A DNA stretch of 64,000 nt from NCBI RefSeq assembly GCF_000264995.1, contig NW_006767441.1:1438370-1502369 (forward strand), given 5' to 3'. Under the pieces are notes generated by a model that saw only the letters and a list, made by a program, of their open reading frames with translations, did not search any database and was not told where the DNA came from. Position 1 is the first letter of the stretch, and each line of letters opens with the position of its first letter. The stretch is from Punctularia strigosozonata HHB-11173 SS5 (taxonomy: Eukaryota > Basidiomycota > Agaricomycetes > Corticiales > Punctulariaceae). The position numbers and the translations under genes were made by a program. Shown piece by piece: positions 22,311 through 33,980 of the stretch.

Positions 22311-23102
22311 GGGAGCCCTCGGAGAACGCCACGTCCACACACCTCGATAGAATATATGGAGGGCCACCACGGCCTTCCGATGCGCATGCGTGTGGGACCA
22401 GGTCCCGGTTCACGGGTGCGATTGCACGGCAGAAAACGGCAGTATCTGTCCGTACGCTCGTGTCCAAGTGGTGCTGCGTGCGTAACATACCACACGGTGG
22501 GCGAGGCATGTAATATATAATGGTAGCTTGTTCTGGCGATAGAAGTCCCCTGCGAGCATCCGGCCGTGGAGGGATAAGGTACGCGCCCTTCCCGTGTGTT
22601 TGTGCGCCGGGGCCGGTGAATCTTCGATCTGAGAACGAGGGGCGCAGATCTTCGGAACTAAACTTGAACATATCGGGGTAAGACCAAGCTCGGGCGAGGA
22701 CAAATACAACCTCACGCAATGCCCTGAGATCGACAAAGGCAAATAATTTAATTGTGGAGATAGAAAACGGTCTTTTTCCTCCCGGTCCCTTGTTCCTAGT
22801 GCCTTCCTTTATATTTTACGCAGAGAAGAGAGAAAAAACTGTCATGTATGTACAAGGGCGCGATGGCAAGGCATAGAGCGCGGCAAAGCGATCTCTCGAA
22901 CGTGCAATACAACATCTGAAGGGCGGTGTAAGATCGATACAGAACTCAATAGATAGGACGGGACGTCGTGGCCAGAGTCGTGAGCGTGGACGGGAGCGGG
23001 GCAACTCGACGGTAATGGTCCATGGGGGGCGCGCGTTGAGCGGTTGCGTTCAAGAAATATTCGATAGCCTCCAGGCACATGGGACATCGGCGTGCCCGCA
23101 TT
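22311..23102. other. convergent intergenic region
   Basis: Lies between KMO (+) and the AT-hook gene (-). No recognisable coding exon, RNA or repeat. It should contain both 3' UTRs. Confidence 0.45.
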
Positions 23103-23780
23103 TCATGTGTTCTTGCGAGGGCGACCGCGCTTCCTCTTTGGTGCCTCAGGCTCCGAGCTGGGTCCCGCGGGCGCCTCTGACTCGTTGCCCTCGTCGTCGT
23201 CGTCCCCGTCGCCATCCTCGGCGACGCTGGTCGACGGTTTGGCAGCAGCGCTCGCTGCGCTCGCCGGCTTGGGGTTCTTCGGCGGACGACCGCGCGGCCG
23301 TTTCACGGGGGGCTCGCCTGGCTCTGGGATCTGCGATTGCAAAATAAGTCAGTCGGTGTGCTTCGTCAGGGGCGCACGCGCGCGCGCGGAAGCGAAGGAA
23401 GTATTATGGTGGAGCATGCAATACACACCTTCCTGGGACGCCCGCGTTTCCGCTTGGGAGTCTCGCCAGTGGACGCGGCGTCGCCGCTCGCCGAACCCGC
23501 GGCCGCTGGCGCCGTCTGCTGGGCGGCGAGGGTCTTCTTGTTTTTGGAGCCCTTGGGGCGCCCGCGCCCACGCTTGACGGGAGTCGGTTCCGCTGGTTTC
23601 TCCTCGTTCCGCGCTGCTGCAGTAGGACGAGACGGAGAAAGCGACGGGTGAGCGCGTGATGTCACGGGACGCGCTTTGGCACGGTGGGCGCCAGAACGGA
23701 GGATGGCTTTGCTCACCTGGCTCGTCCTCTGGGGGCTCAGAGCGCGCGAGTTGATCGTGCTCCGGATCGGGGGATGCCAT
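23103..23780 (-). CDS. AT-hook (HMGA-like) DNA-binding protein
   Basis: Three exons (23780-about 23717, then up to about 23431, then 23342-23103) give about 159 aa. Four AT-hook cores are present: KRGRGRPKGS (about residue 36), KRKRGRPRK (about 76), KRPRGRPPK (about 94) and KRKRGRPRK at the extreme C-terminus. They are joined by Ala/Pro/Glu-rich linkers and one acidic run (DGDGDDDDEG). The plan matches HMGA-type architectural proteins that bind the minor groove of AT-rich DNA in the nucleus. No other domain. The intron between exons 2 and 3 ends in a purine/pyrimidine (CG)n-rich stretch near 23380. Confidence 0.85.
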
Positions 23781-24366
23781 GGCGATGACTATCGCGCGAC
23801 GGCGGAGGGGTGGGGGGAGCAGTGCGCCGCGCTGGCAGAGGAAGAAGTGAGAGGGAAAGAGAAGGGGTGGATGCGATTGTGCCCGTTATAAAGAATAATC
23901 CGCCCTGCCAAACACAGCAGCCGGTGGGCCGGGGAATCCTGGTCAAATTAAAACACGATATCTGTGGTCAATCATGTTGGGACGTAATGCGAACGGGCTT
24001 CGTCGGTAAAGGGGCCCAGATCCGTGCGGGAACGGCCTGCGAAGCGGAGTGTGCGCGACGGCATTGAAACATTTCCATCACATTTTTCGTCACCGAGTTT
24101 AGTTATTCATCTGATGAACGTTAAGCCCGCGTGACGTCCGAGGTCACACATAGGTGCGAGGTAAATGCGACCGAATGAACGCCCCGGGGCTGGCGGCGCT
24201 TCTGGATTATTCCACGTCGTCGCCTGTGGGGACGGGGGCGAGGAGGAGGCGCTGGGGGCAAGCAAACCCCGCCGGGCTCGCGGAGGGCCAATCGAGATGG
24301 GCCCGATGAGTATGATTGCCGGCCGGTCTCAACGTCCCCTGGGTGTCGACGTGGCGCTGCAAGCCA
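23781..24366. promoter_or_regulatory. divergent promoter region of AT-hook gene and YOS9-like gene
   Basis: 586 bp between the two starts. A 17-bp inverted repeat GTGAC-GTCCGAG-GTCAC lies at 24131-24147 and contains a TGACGTC CRE-like core of the kind bound by bZIP factors. A role in unfolded-protein-response control of the ER gene downstream is a guess from context. Confidence 0.35.
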
Positions 24367-26121
24367 ATGATCCCGTCGTCCCTCAGCACGCTCGTCGTCC
24401 TCGTCGCCCTCGCCGTCGGCGCACGACCCGCGTCGCTGCTGCACTCGGTCCCCGAGGACCCGTATGCGTTTCCCAAGTACCGCGTCACCTTCCTGAATGG
24501 CAACCCCGTTCTAAACGAGACTGCCGAACGATGGCTTCAGCACGGTCTCCGCGGCGGCGAACCCGAGTTCCTCGAACAGCCGTGGGCTGACGTCGGACAC
24601 GACCACTCGGACGCCCGCAAGGAGATCGGCCATGCTGACAATGAGCATGCCGTCGAGGTCGGCGACGTCCCTTCTCCGTCATTGTCCAGTTGCTTATCGT
24701 CGTTCATGTGCAGTCCCTCTCGCAACCGCCTCCAGCCGGGAGCTCGCCATACTCGGTCGAACTCATGAGGCTCGGCCCCAAGAACCGCTTCTTATGTCTC
24801 GTCCCCCCGCCTCTCGAGCCTCCGCCCCAGGAACAGGAGGAAGAGTTGCGCGAAGTCACGCCCGCCCACAGCTGGTCCCTTCTTCAGCCACTGACCGGCA
24901 CATGTCTCTATGTATGTCCATGCTTCTTGCTGCATCGTGGAGCCGCCAGGCTGACGAGTCCTCCCTTCGATTCACCAGCATCGACAGGCGTGGTTCACCT
25001 ACTCGTACTGCCATAACTCTCACGTGCGCCAATTTCGAGAAATGGCGCACGCGCATCCACATCCTCCGGGTGGCTACATCCCCGAAGAAGACCCCGAGGT
25101 ACGTACCATCTCCGTCTTTCATTAGTCCACCTACTTCGCCGGTGCCTTTCGTCTTAATGCTTACCCTCCATTGATCTGCAGTGGGAAGCGTACACCCTCG
25201 GCCGTGCGCCGCCGATCCCCGAACCGGGCACGGAGCTTACCGTGGCCGAGCAGAACGCGCTCGCCGCCAACCTCGACATCGCGCGCGGCGCCGGATCCCG
25301 CTACCTCGTCCAGCGATGGGGCGACGGCACGGTGTGCGACAAGACCGGCAAGAAGCGCGAGATCGAGATCCAGGTACGGCTCCCATCTCTCTGTCCCCGC
25401 TCACCGGGTACTGGGCTGACACGCAACGGCACAAAAATAGTTTCACTGTTCAATGACGACGACGGACCACATCCTGTTCGTGAAGGAGACGAAGACGTGC
25501 TCCTACGTGCTCGTCATCCAGACCCCGCGCCTCTGCGGCGAGCCCGGGTTCAAGTCGCGGCAAGAGCAGCGCGACGAGGCGCTCATTCGGTGTCGAGAGA
25601 TCGTCGACACGCTCGAGAACGTCGACCGCACCCTGCCGGAGGCCGACGAGTTCTTCAAGCGGCCGGCGCGGACCAAACCTGTGCTTCCGCCTCCGCCTCC
25701 ACCCCCGCCGGTCACCCTCCCCAAGGCCATCCCCGGCGCAGGGAATGACATGCTGCGCAAGGCCCTCGAAGCCTTCCTAGGCAAAGAACGACTCAAGGAC
25801 GGCGGCGAGCTGCAGGCCGGGGTGCTAATTGAGAAGCTCGGCGAAGACGGCGAGATCGTCGTGGAATTCATCGGCGAAGATGAGCTGGACGTCGACCTTG
25901 GCGGACACGGCGAGGACGGAGGCTTCGAGACGATCGACGTCCGCGATCCGGACACGCTGACGGCCTTATTACGTGCCGCCGGCTTTGACGTCGCAGGCCC
26001 GCGGGACGAGAAAGAAAAGGCAAAAAAGAAGTCTACGGAGAGGACGAAGGCTGGAGAGGCGCCCGCGCCTGTGCCCGAGGCCGAACCCGAGCCCGCGCCA
26101 GTGCCCAGGGACGAGCTATAG
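24367..26121 (+). CDS. YOS9: Yos9/OS-9 ER lectin (ERAD)
   Basis: Exons 24367-24657, 24714-24911, 24979-25098, 25182-25373 and 25441-26121 give 493 aa. A signal peptide (SLSTLVVLVALAVGARPAS) leads into HSVPEDPYAFPKYRVTFLNG, the conserved OS-9 N-terminus. The MRH lectin domain runs from HSWSLLQPLTGTCLYHRQAW through SYCHNSHVRQF, WGDGTVCDKTGKKREIEIQF and KETKTCSYVLVIQTPRLC, with its cysteine pairs. The tail has a proline run (PPPPPPPP), acidic segments and a C-terminal RDEL, an ER-retrieval type ending. The family recognises trimmed mannose glycans on misfolded glycoproteins and hands them to the Hrd1 ligase. Complete. Confidence 0.93.
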
Positions 26122-29100
26122 CGCCCCGTTGTATTCTATTTTTTTGTTCGTGACTTCGCGTGACTTTGACAAAGAACGGATGCGTTGATGCTACATTGAG
26201 CGATCACCGCTTCATCCGCCGATCGTTCCCACCGGGCGCTCGACCGGCAAACGACTGAATATCTCTCTTCTTTTCCCGGCAGACGGATATCTTTTTTCTT
26301 CCTTCTTCGTGCTATCAGACCGTGACTAGGGTAACGGCCGGAGAACTGAGTTTAAAACTCGCACAGTGCATACCAGCAAAGCGGCACGATATCGTATAAC
26401 TTTCCTGCCATCACAATCGGGATGAATTGAATGGCGAATGAGCCTTGTAGTACCATCGCGACGTACGTCTTTTTCGCCCACTGGGAAGGGCGACGTCCCG
26501 AACCACATGGCAGGACCGATGCGACCCTGGTCCCGTGTGCAATTAATTCGCCGCATGATGCGCGAACGGGGCCAGAAAAGGAACCTGTTGTACCTTGTGT
26601 ACATAAAGACGTCAATGAACAGACGTCCACAATGCTGAATATCAATCAATCTAGAATATACGGCACGGCAGGAACTTTGAAGCCCTGAGAATATTCAGAT
26701 GAGGAAAGAAATTCTTTGTACCTTCCTGGACATGACCGTCCACCATTATCTCGGGGGGAGGCGCTTTGCAGGACTTCTTTAGGCGACACAGCGGTGATTA
26801 ATCACCTCTACCCTACAGTTATGTCGGAAGCTACGTCAAATGACATTGACGGATTACTGCTCCCATAGAATAACTCAATACAACGTGTACGTCCAATCCG
26901 AGGCATTGAACAAAGAATCTCAGATGCCTGTGAGAATCTGGCGAATCGTGAACGCCGGCAATACGAAACTCAAAAGCGTGAGAGTGCACGGCATATTTCC
27001 ACAGCGCACATTTTGCTCGATCTCATCAAATGCTTACCGGGTCATCGACACCCGGGAGCATCAATGGCTATACTGACGCCGCGAAAGATATCCTTTTGGG
27101 CCTCTGTTTCACCTTACTTTCGAAACGAGTCTGAACCTAACCGAACCCTTGATGCGTATATCTCCAGGCACATCCGAGGCATCAACGGATCTATGCATTG
27201 CTGTCCTGAAATGTGGTCCAGCTGTTGTGATACCTCTAGACATTGTCTACTAGTATGTGACCATTCTGTAACAGCTCCAGGAATAAATTACTTGAAACAG
27301 GGGGCTTGTCGTATTCTGTTAATGCAGTCGAGGGCCACCGAGCCTTGATTCGCTCTTATGCAACGTTCCATCATATTCATGCTGCTTCTTGCCCTAGAAT
27401 CAGGAAGGCGCCCTGGGCACTCTAGATTAAGCTGTCTCGGTGTTCTGGAATCACAGCCTCCTAGTTTATATTCCGTGGGACGGATCTCATCTCGGCGGTG
27501 AAACCACGAAGCACCTCCCCAACAAGAAAGGTACCCTCAGGTCAGCGTTAATTGGCATGAAACCAGATTCAACAGAAATGTAGGAATACGAGATCTTTCT
27601 GAGCGTGTAATACTGCTGACGAACTGATATGCACAGTGGCACATCAGCTGATTGTATTGCTTGTGGCAAGTCGCAAAATATCGTCGATGCCTTCCGTAAC
27701 GGGAGAATCGGAGACGATCTTCCCTCCGTCGGTAATGAGGACAACACGCATCGAGAAACTCAACACCACGCTCACCGAAGCGTGCATGCCTGAACACGCG
27801 ACAACCCGGAGCATGTAATTTATCGATCGTCCGCCTCTAGGGGCAGGCTCTGTTTAATAGGACGTTAATGAAAACAAAATGCGAGCTTGGAGCTTAGAGC
27901 GTTTACGACGCATAGTGAGCAGCCTCGAAGTGGAGGCGAAAGCGTCTCTTCACATTATGCCGTTATGTTGCCCATCCTATATTCGCCCTGCGTAAGCATG
28001 TTTGGTGGTGACCCATGTTCCCTCGATCTTCTTGTCCATTCACCCTTCTATTGTGACATCGGTCATCACCGGTTATCCATGTTGTGCGACGTACCAATAC
28101 GTCTAGTCCTCGTACGTACCGGCACGGCACACGCTTCTGCCTGCGCCAACTCCTGCCATTTACACCGCGGCTGCGTATTGTGTCAGAGAGCAGCTCCGCA
28201 TTTGTGCATTTATCCTTTCCGTGCCGTGATAGCGACATGCGAGCTGAATACAGGTCCTACCCGAGGATCGTTTACAGCTTCACGGTGGCGAGGATCTCAG
28301 TTAAACAGATATCCCTGAGGTGTCGCGCCAGCAGTCTTCCCAACCGCTGCATGGAGCGTATAGTCCGATGCGATTTAGCACAACACGGTTTTCATGTAAG
28401 GGGGGATCTTCGCTCCGTTGCCAGGTAAGCCGCTGCATGTATTCATCGCGCGATTCGATATGTTGATATGTCGTCTGCGATAGTACCCTGTGCTCTGATT
28501 ATATTCTCGGTGAGAAATGTCGGGCAAAGCCCTGCAGCATTCTCCAGTTAATACGATTAGAAACGTACTTGGGCGCAGACATCGGTTCATATACGCTTTG
28601 AATAGGCTGCACAAAACAAGCATTTCCCCGGCCATATGAGCAAGTGATTATCCTGGACGACCCATGAGGACAATAAGACGTACGGAAATGACTTGTGAGA
28701 ATCCGTTTGTAGAGTTTCGTCCGTGTTAACGATGCTTGAGTCAGGGCCTAGGGAACGAAACCTGGATTCATTTGCAGAGCAAAAACCCGACACCCGAGTA
28801 ACACACGCCATTCCGGACCATGCCGCTGCGAATCAAAACCCAGGGTTTGCGCGTTTAGGGGAGATTGGAAGCCTCACGGCCACGACCAGGAAGCGCCACC
28901 ATCTAAGCTCGGACTGCAGGCAACACCGGTCCACAACGATGCCGAGGATCAACACAGGGTGGAAGAAGATGGTGCGTGGTGATCGTTGTCGCTTCGAGTC
29001 CGACTGATTTGTGTTACTTAGGTGGTTTGTACTGATTGATTACGGACGTTCACGCCTGCATGAATGCGGTGAAACATATATAATTCTATCGAACACAATG

Positions 29101-29243
29101 CTATGAAGTGGGTATCGTGGGATGTCGGGCGAAGGGCGAGCCAAACTCACAAGCGTGTCTAAACCTGAACCAATACTGATAGCCATGATGAGTTCGTTGG
29201 TCCATCTGAATCCGAAGTAAATCGAGCGGGAGGACAAGCAATC
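26122..29243. other. 3.1-kb gene-free interval
   Basis: The longest stretch here without a recognisable gene. Short hydrophobic frames on the minus strand (for example GSFAIQFIPIVMAGKLYDIV at about 26.4 kb) suggest remnants of a membrane-protein gene, but neither conserved motifs nor a chain of exons can be built. Base composition is more AT-rich than in the flanking genes. No terminal repeats were found by eye. Confidence 0.4.
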
Positions 29244-32152
29244 TCACTCACTCTCCTCTTCTTCACTCTCGTCTTCCTCGCTCTCCTCCTCGCTGGTAGA
29301 CTGTGACGGTGGAGGCTGAACCTTCCCCTTGCCCTGAGGAGACACCACCACCATACTCTCCTCTGTATCCTCGCTCTGGTCCTCGCTCTCTTCTTCGGCT
29401 TCTTCCTCCTCAACTTCCTCCTCTTCGCTCTCGCCCTCTTCGCTACTCGTCTCTTGCTCGTCAAACTGATGTATCATCTTCGCCCCGACCAACCAGCATT
29501 TCTCCATCCTTTCTCTCCTCTCTCCCGCCTCCATGCCCTGCCCCTTGCTGGCCGGTAGTTTATGCCACGCGCGGATATCATCCTCCTCGACAATGTCGGC
29601 TTGGTAAAGGGCAGCGAGAAGCTGACCAAAGAGTGCATGGCGCGTAGGAGAAGCTGAACAACGGACCTGCAATGCGATCGCTTCAGCTCGTGCACAACTA
29701 GGCTGGGAAACAGGGAGCGAACCTGGAGCAACGAAACAGTTTCCACTGGATCGGCACCTCCAATCTTGTTGATGAGTTCCCCCCACCTCCCCACGACGCT
29801 CGAAATCTCCTTCCTCTGCGCCGCAGCATCGTCCACGACCTTGATGTGCTCCACGATCTGCTTGATCACCGCTTCGCGCACCTTCGCAATGTCAACATTG
29901 CTCGCCATCCGGAGCGTCTTAAGCTCTACCGCTGCGTTGTCTACCGAGTGGCCTTCCGCGAACGCGCGATCCAGTGACGCTTTGACCTCGCGATGAAACT
30001 CTGCTTCGGCGGCATGCTCTGGGTCGAGCGAGAGCGAGGATAGGGCTGTAGATGGCGCGGTAAGGGATGTGAGGGACGTTTGGGAGGAGGCGCGTGAGCG
30101 GCTGCGGGCCAGGGGAGAGCCTTCGGAAGAGGACGAGTCGGATTCTTCGTCCGAGGTCACCGAGCCAGGATCGGAAAGGTCAAGATCCGACGCGGTGTCG
30201 CCTAAAATGAAGAGGCCCTGAGCGGCGCTAGCAATCCGTGGCGTGAGGTGTAACTTACCGATACGCATTAATCTTTGATTTGTGAAGTTTTCAACCTCAT
30301 CTATTTCCTCGTCCTCTTCTGTGCTTGGGCCTCGGGGCCAGACAATGCCGTTCGAATCCGCACCAAGAATGTCAGTATTGTCCTCGTCTGGTCAAGAGAA
30401 AAAAGTCAGTGAAGGCTGCGTTCTCCAGAGAGCTAACTCGCCAGAGTCAATATCCTCCAACTCCGAGTCCTCATCGCTTTCGTCGTCGCTCTCATGTCCA
30501 TCTTCCTGAACCCTCTTCCTGCTCACCCTTTCAAAGGGCCTTAATCGGGCGCCCTTGCCAAGCACAACTCCGTCCGCAACCAGCGCACCGCGCTCGATCC
30601 TGCTCCCCTCGCCAACCTTCACTCCCGCACCGACGATCGCGCGATCCACGAAAGCGTTCGCGCCTATGACGGTGTCGTCGAATATGTACGAATGGCGCAC
30701 GACGGCGCTGGGACCGATAACGCAGCGCTGGCCGATGGTGGACGAGTACACTTCGGCGTTCTCGTAAACCTGCGTCGAGGAGCCGATGAGGGTGTTTGTG
30801 CCTACTTTACATGTCCTGAAAAAAGACGGATCAACCGCGCTGCATAGACGCAGAGGTAATCAACGTACCTAGAGAGGACGACGGTACCATCTGCAGCGAT
30901 GTACTTATTTCCCCTCGTGTGCTCATAGCGGTGTCCAGCAGGGTGGTTGTCATCCGGCACCAGGGGGAACGTCCATCTCGACAATATGTCTTTGCTACAT
31001 TCCGCGCATTAATCGCAGAACTAAGTGAGACGGACGCCGCTCACCTGATAGCGTCGTAGCTGCGCGTATCCTTGACACGCGCCGCATAGCCCACCTCTGC
31101 CACGTAGCAATATATGTTCTTCATTAATAAATCGGACGTGAGCACGCCGTGCACGAAATCCCGCCGGATATCCTGATAATCGAAGTTGTCTTGGAAGAGC
31201 GAGGGAACCTTATCTAGGATGTGAATGGCTTGGTGATGTACATGCATGACTATATGCGCGTACCTCCACAGAGCAGACGTCGATCGAGCAGTCGATGAGG
31301 TCGTTCCGGATGTCCACCTCAGGATGCTCGCTGAGAATCTCGCGCGGAATGGCAGCGCTCTGTTTGGGCGGGTAACCCGTGACGGGCTCGTAGTGCAGGC
31401 ACTCGGAAGTTTGAGAATCGATGACGAACACACTCGCATCTCCTCTTGACCTATCCACATCACCCATTATCACCATCGTCAGCGTAACGTCCAACGACGT
31501 GGAAGCGACAATCCCACCTCGTCCTATGCTTCGCCCCGCTCTCTTTCACCACCATCGTCATGATCGCGTCCTTATTCGTCTTCCTCCTTTCCTTATGCTC
31601 CCTCACCACCTCATCAATCCGTATATTGCTCACAAGGTCGCCCATGACGAGCACAAAGTCCGTCGTGATGATGCCGTGCGTGTAGATGTCGCGCATGGCG
31701 TCGCCAGGTGAGAACGTCTCCTTGGCCGTGACAATGGGCACGATCTTGATGCCAGATGAAGGCTTCGACCACATCGAGTTGCTACAGAATAGCGATCCCG
31801 TGTTAGCCGTCATTACTAGGATCGCAACAGCCGATGCGACTCACCGGATGGCTTCCTTGACTTGGACGGCGTACGACCGGCATATCACGAAGATCTCTTG
31901 AACGCCAGCAAGCGCCAAGCTCTCAAAAGTCCAATCTAGCAAAGGAGCATTGCATATCGGGAGCAGGCACTATGAGCAACAGATCTTCAGACCAACAACA
32001 CATGTACAGTGGTTCAGGACGCTCACTCGAGGTTTGCCGGAGGTAAGAGGCTTGAATCGCTTGTTGAAGCTATCGGCGAGGATGACGGCTTGCAGAACAT
32101 CCTCGTCTCCGCCCAAGTCCTTTTCCTTGCCTGCTGAGGATTTCGGAGGCAT
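29244..32152 (-). CDS. GCD6: translation initiation factor eIF2B subunit epsilon
   Basis: The first exon (from 32152) begins MPPKSSAGKEKDLGG and enters a nucleotidyltransferase-like domain: LQAVILADSFNKRFKPL, CLLPICNAPLLDWTFESL, GVQEIFVICRSYAVQV, and TDFVLVMGDLVSNI near 31.65 kb. Left-handed beta-helix hexapeptides follow near 30.55-30.75 kb (STIGQRCVIGPSAVVRHS, IGANAFVDRAIVGAGVKVG). The C-terminal W2 (eIF5C/HEAT) domain ends near 29.5 kb with LLAALYQADIVEEDDIRAWH. About eight exons separated by short introns. eIF2B-epsilon is the catalytic subunit of the GDP/GTP exchange factor for eIF2 and a target of eIF2-alpha phosphorylation control. An acidic, Ser/Glu-rich tail of about 70 residues follows the W2 domain, longer than the short acidic AA-box end I would expect. 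Confidence 0.93.
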
Positions 32153-32859
32153 GATGTCAAGATGAGATTCGTTGTCGGCGACAAATCAGCCTGGTTCTGC
32201 ATCTCGAGTAATAGCACAGCCACAACGCGATCGAGTCACTGTTTGCCTGCGATACATCCAACTTCCACGACTAACCACATCAAGGACAGCAAACAATGAG
32301 AGGGATACACGGAGTAGGTTGGTGAGATATGCGAAAAGTGACGAAACGACAGTGGTGACGAAATCCTGTTGGCATATAGTACTATGAATCTGCATGTCTT
32401 GCATATAACAAACTTGCTTCGCAACAGTATCGCGGTCATCCTGTTGTGCAATTCAAGCTATAGCTCCACGCAGCCCAATACACATCAGTCGAGACTTGCT
32501 GTCGCACTCGGGCCAAACAATTATATCCCACAAACAATTGCTGAATTGCTGGTATAAACAGGACAGCACGATCCAATGAGTGAAAGAAAGACAGGGTATG
32601 TGGCATGGGATCGATTAGTGACTAAGTAGGAAGATGGATCCGGGTCATCATGGGTCGTAACAAGTAGTAATCCAGATCCGCGGGTAAGGTATCAGAGAAA
32701 AGGGGGAAAGATGGGACGCCAGAAGCAGCGAGAAGGATCAATGCTGAATGACATAATGATGTGTAAAAGGCACGGAGAGAACCAAGGGGTCACGGAGGGG
32801 AAATATCATCATGAACGTCGTGCACCAAAAGATGAAAAGGATATCGACCGACGACGCGC
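32153..32859. other. intergenic, promoter of GCD6 and 3' flank of next gene
   Basis: Holds the upstream region of eIF2B-epsilon and the 3' UTR of the Glu/Ala-rich gene. No gene or repeat recognised. Confidence 0.4.
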
Positions 32860-33980
32860 TTATGCCGCGGCGGCAACAGGAGCGGGTGTGGTCTCGAGGG
32901 GCTTGGGCGCCTCCTCGACGGGGGCAGGCTCGGCAGCGGGCGCCTCAGTTGATGCGGGGGCTTCCTCAGCAGCGGGGTTCTCGAGGGGTGCAACGGGTGC
33001 AGGCTCCTCGATCTTGGGCGGGTTCTCCTCCACCTTGGGAGGGTGCGACGCCTCCTTGGGCTTCACCTTGAAGAAATCACCGACGCGAGCCGACAAACGG
33101 CGGCCGATCTTGGCGGGAGAGGCCTTGGGCTTCTCCTCCTTCTACGAGGACAGTAAGACGATTGCCCTTGCAGGCACGACTCGAACAACGAACCTTCTCG
33201 GTGGTCTCAGCAGCAGCCTCAGCCGGAGCGGCCTCAGCAGCTGGGGCTTCCTCCGCCGGAGCAGTCTCGGTCTCCTTGACGGGCTCGGCGGCCGGCTCGG
33301 CAGCGGGAGCAGCGGCTTCCTCGGCAGGAGCAGCCGGGGTCTCCTCGGCCTTGGCCTCCTCCTTGGCGGGCTCCTCAGTAGCAGCGGGAGCAGCCTAAGC
33401 AACCATCAGATGCGTCAACGATGGGAATAGACAGAGACACGTACGGAGGCCTCGGACTCTTCCTTCTTCTTATCCTTCTTAGTCTTGGTCTCCTTCACCT
33501 TCTTCTCGGCCTTCTTGTCGTGGTTGGGTTTGAAGGGAGCAAGGAGTTTGGCGAGCAAGCCGGGGCTCTTGGGACGGTCGCTCTTCTTCTCCTCAGCCTG
33601 CCAAGATATAATTAGTCATTCACGCGTTGCACCGCCACATGACGCAGGGACACTCACGGGCTTCGCCTCCTCGGTCGCGGGGGCGGCGGCAGCCTCGTCC
33701 TTGGGGGCCTCGGCCGCAGGCTCGGCAGCCGGGACTTCGGCGGTGGCAGCGGGGGCCTCCTCGGTCTTGGCCTCCTCCTTGGGAGCCTCCTGCCAAACAG
33801 TAAGCTTCAGGTCGCGTGAGTCATAGACGAGACACGTACAACGACAGGCTCCTCAGCCTTGGGCGCCTCCGCGATAGCAGCGGGCTCGACGGGCGCGGCC
33901 TCGGCAGCGGGCGCAGGGGTCTCGGTAGGCTTGACCTCCTCGACGGGGGCAGGGGCAGGGGTGGCCTCGGGGGTAGACAT
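32860..33980 (-). CDS. Glu/Ala/Pro-rich low-complexity protein with two basic blocks
   Basis: Five exons on the minus strand start MSTPEATPAPAPVEEVKP (ATG 33980-33978) and end LETTPAPVAAAA at 32860. The composition is dominated by E, A, P, K and T (repeats of EAP, AAEPA, EEA). Two ordered-looking basic blocks interrupt it: SPGLLAKLLAPFKPNHDKKA near 33.53 kb and IGRRLSARVGDFFKVKPKE near 33.08 kb, possibly lipid- or partner-binding helices. The coding sense is supported by intron placement between repeats. I do not recognise the family. It could be a cytoskeletal or cell-wall-associated scaffold, but nothing shows this directly. Confidence 0.75.

Noticed and set aside
32711-33430. Plus-strand Gly/Ser/Ala-rich frame of 239 codons
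   Set aside because: Antisense of the Glu/Ala/Pro repeat gene; the minus strand has the splice sites.
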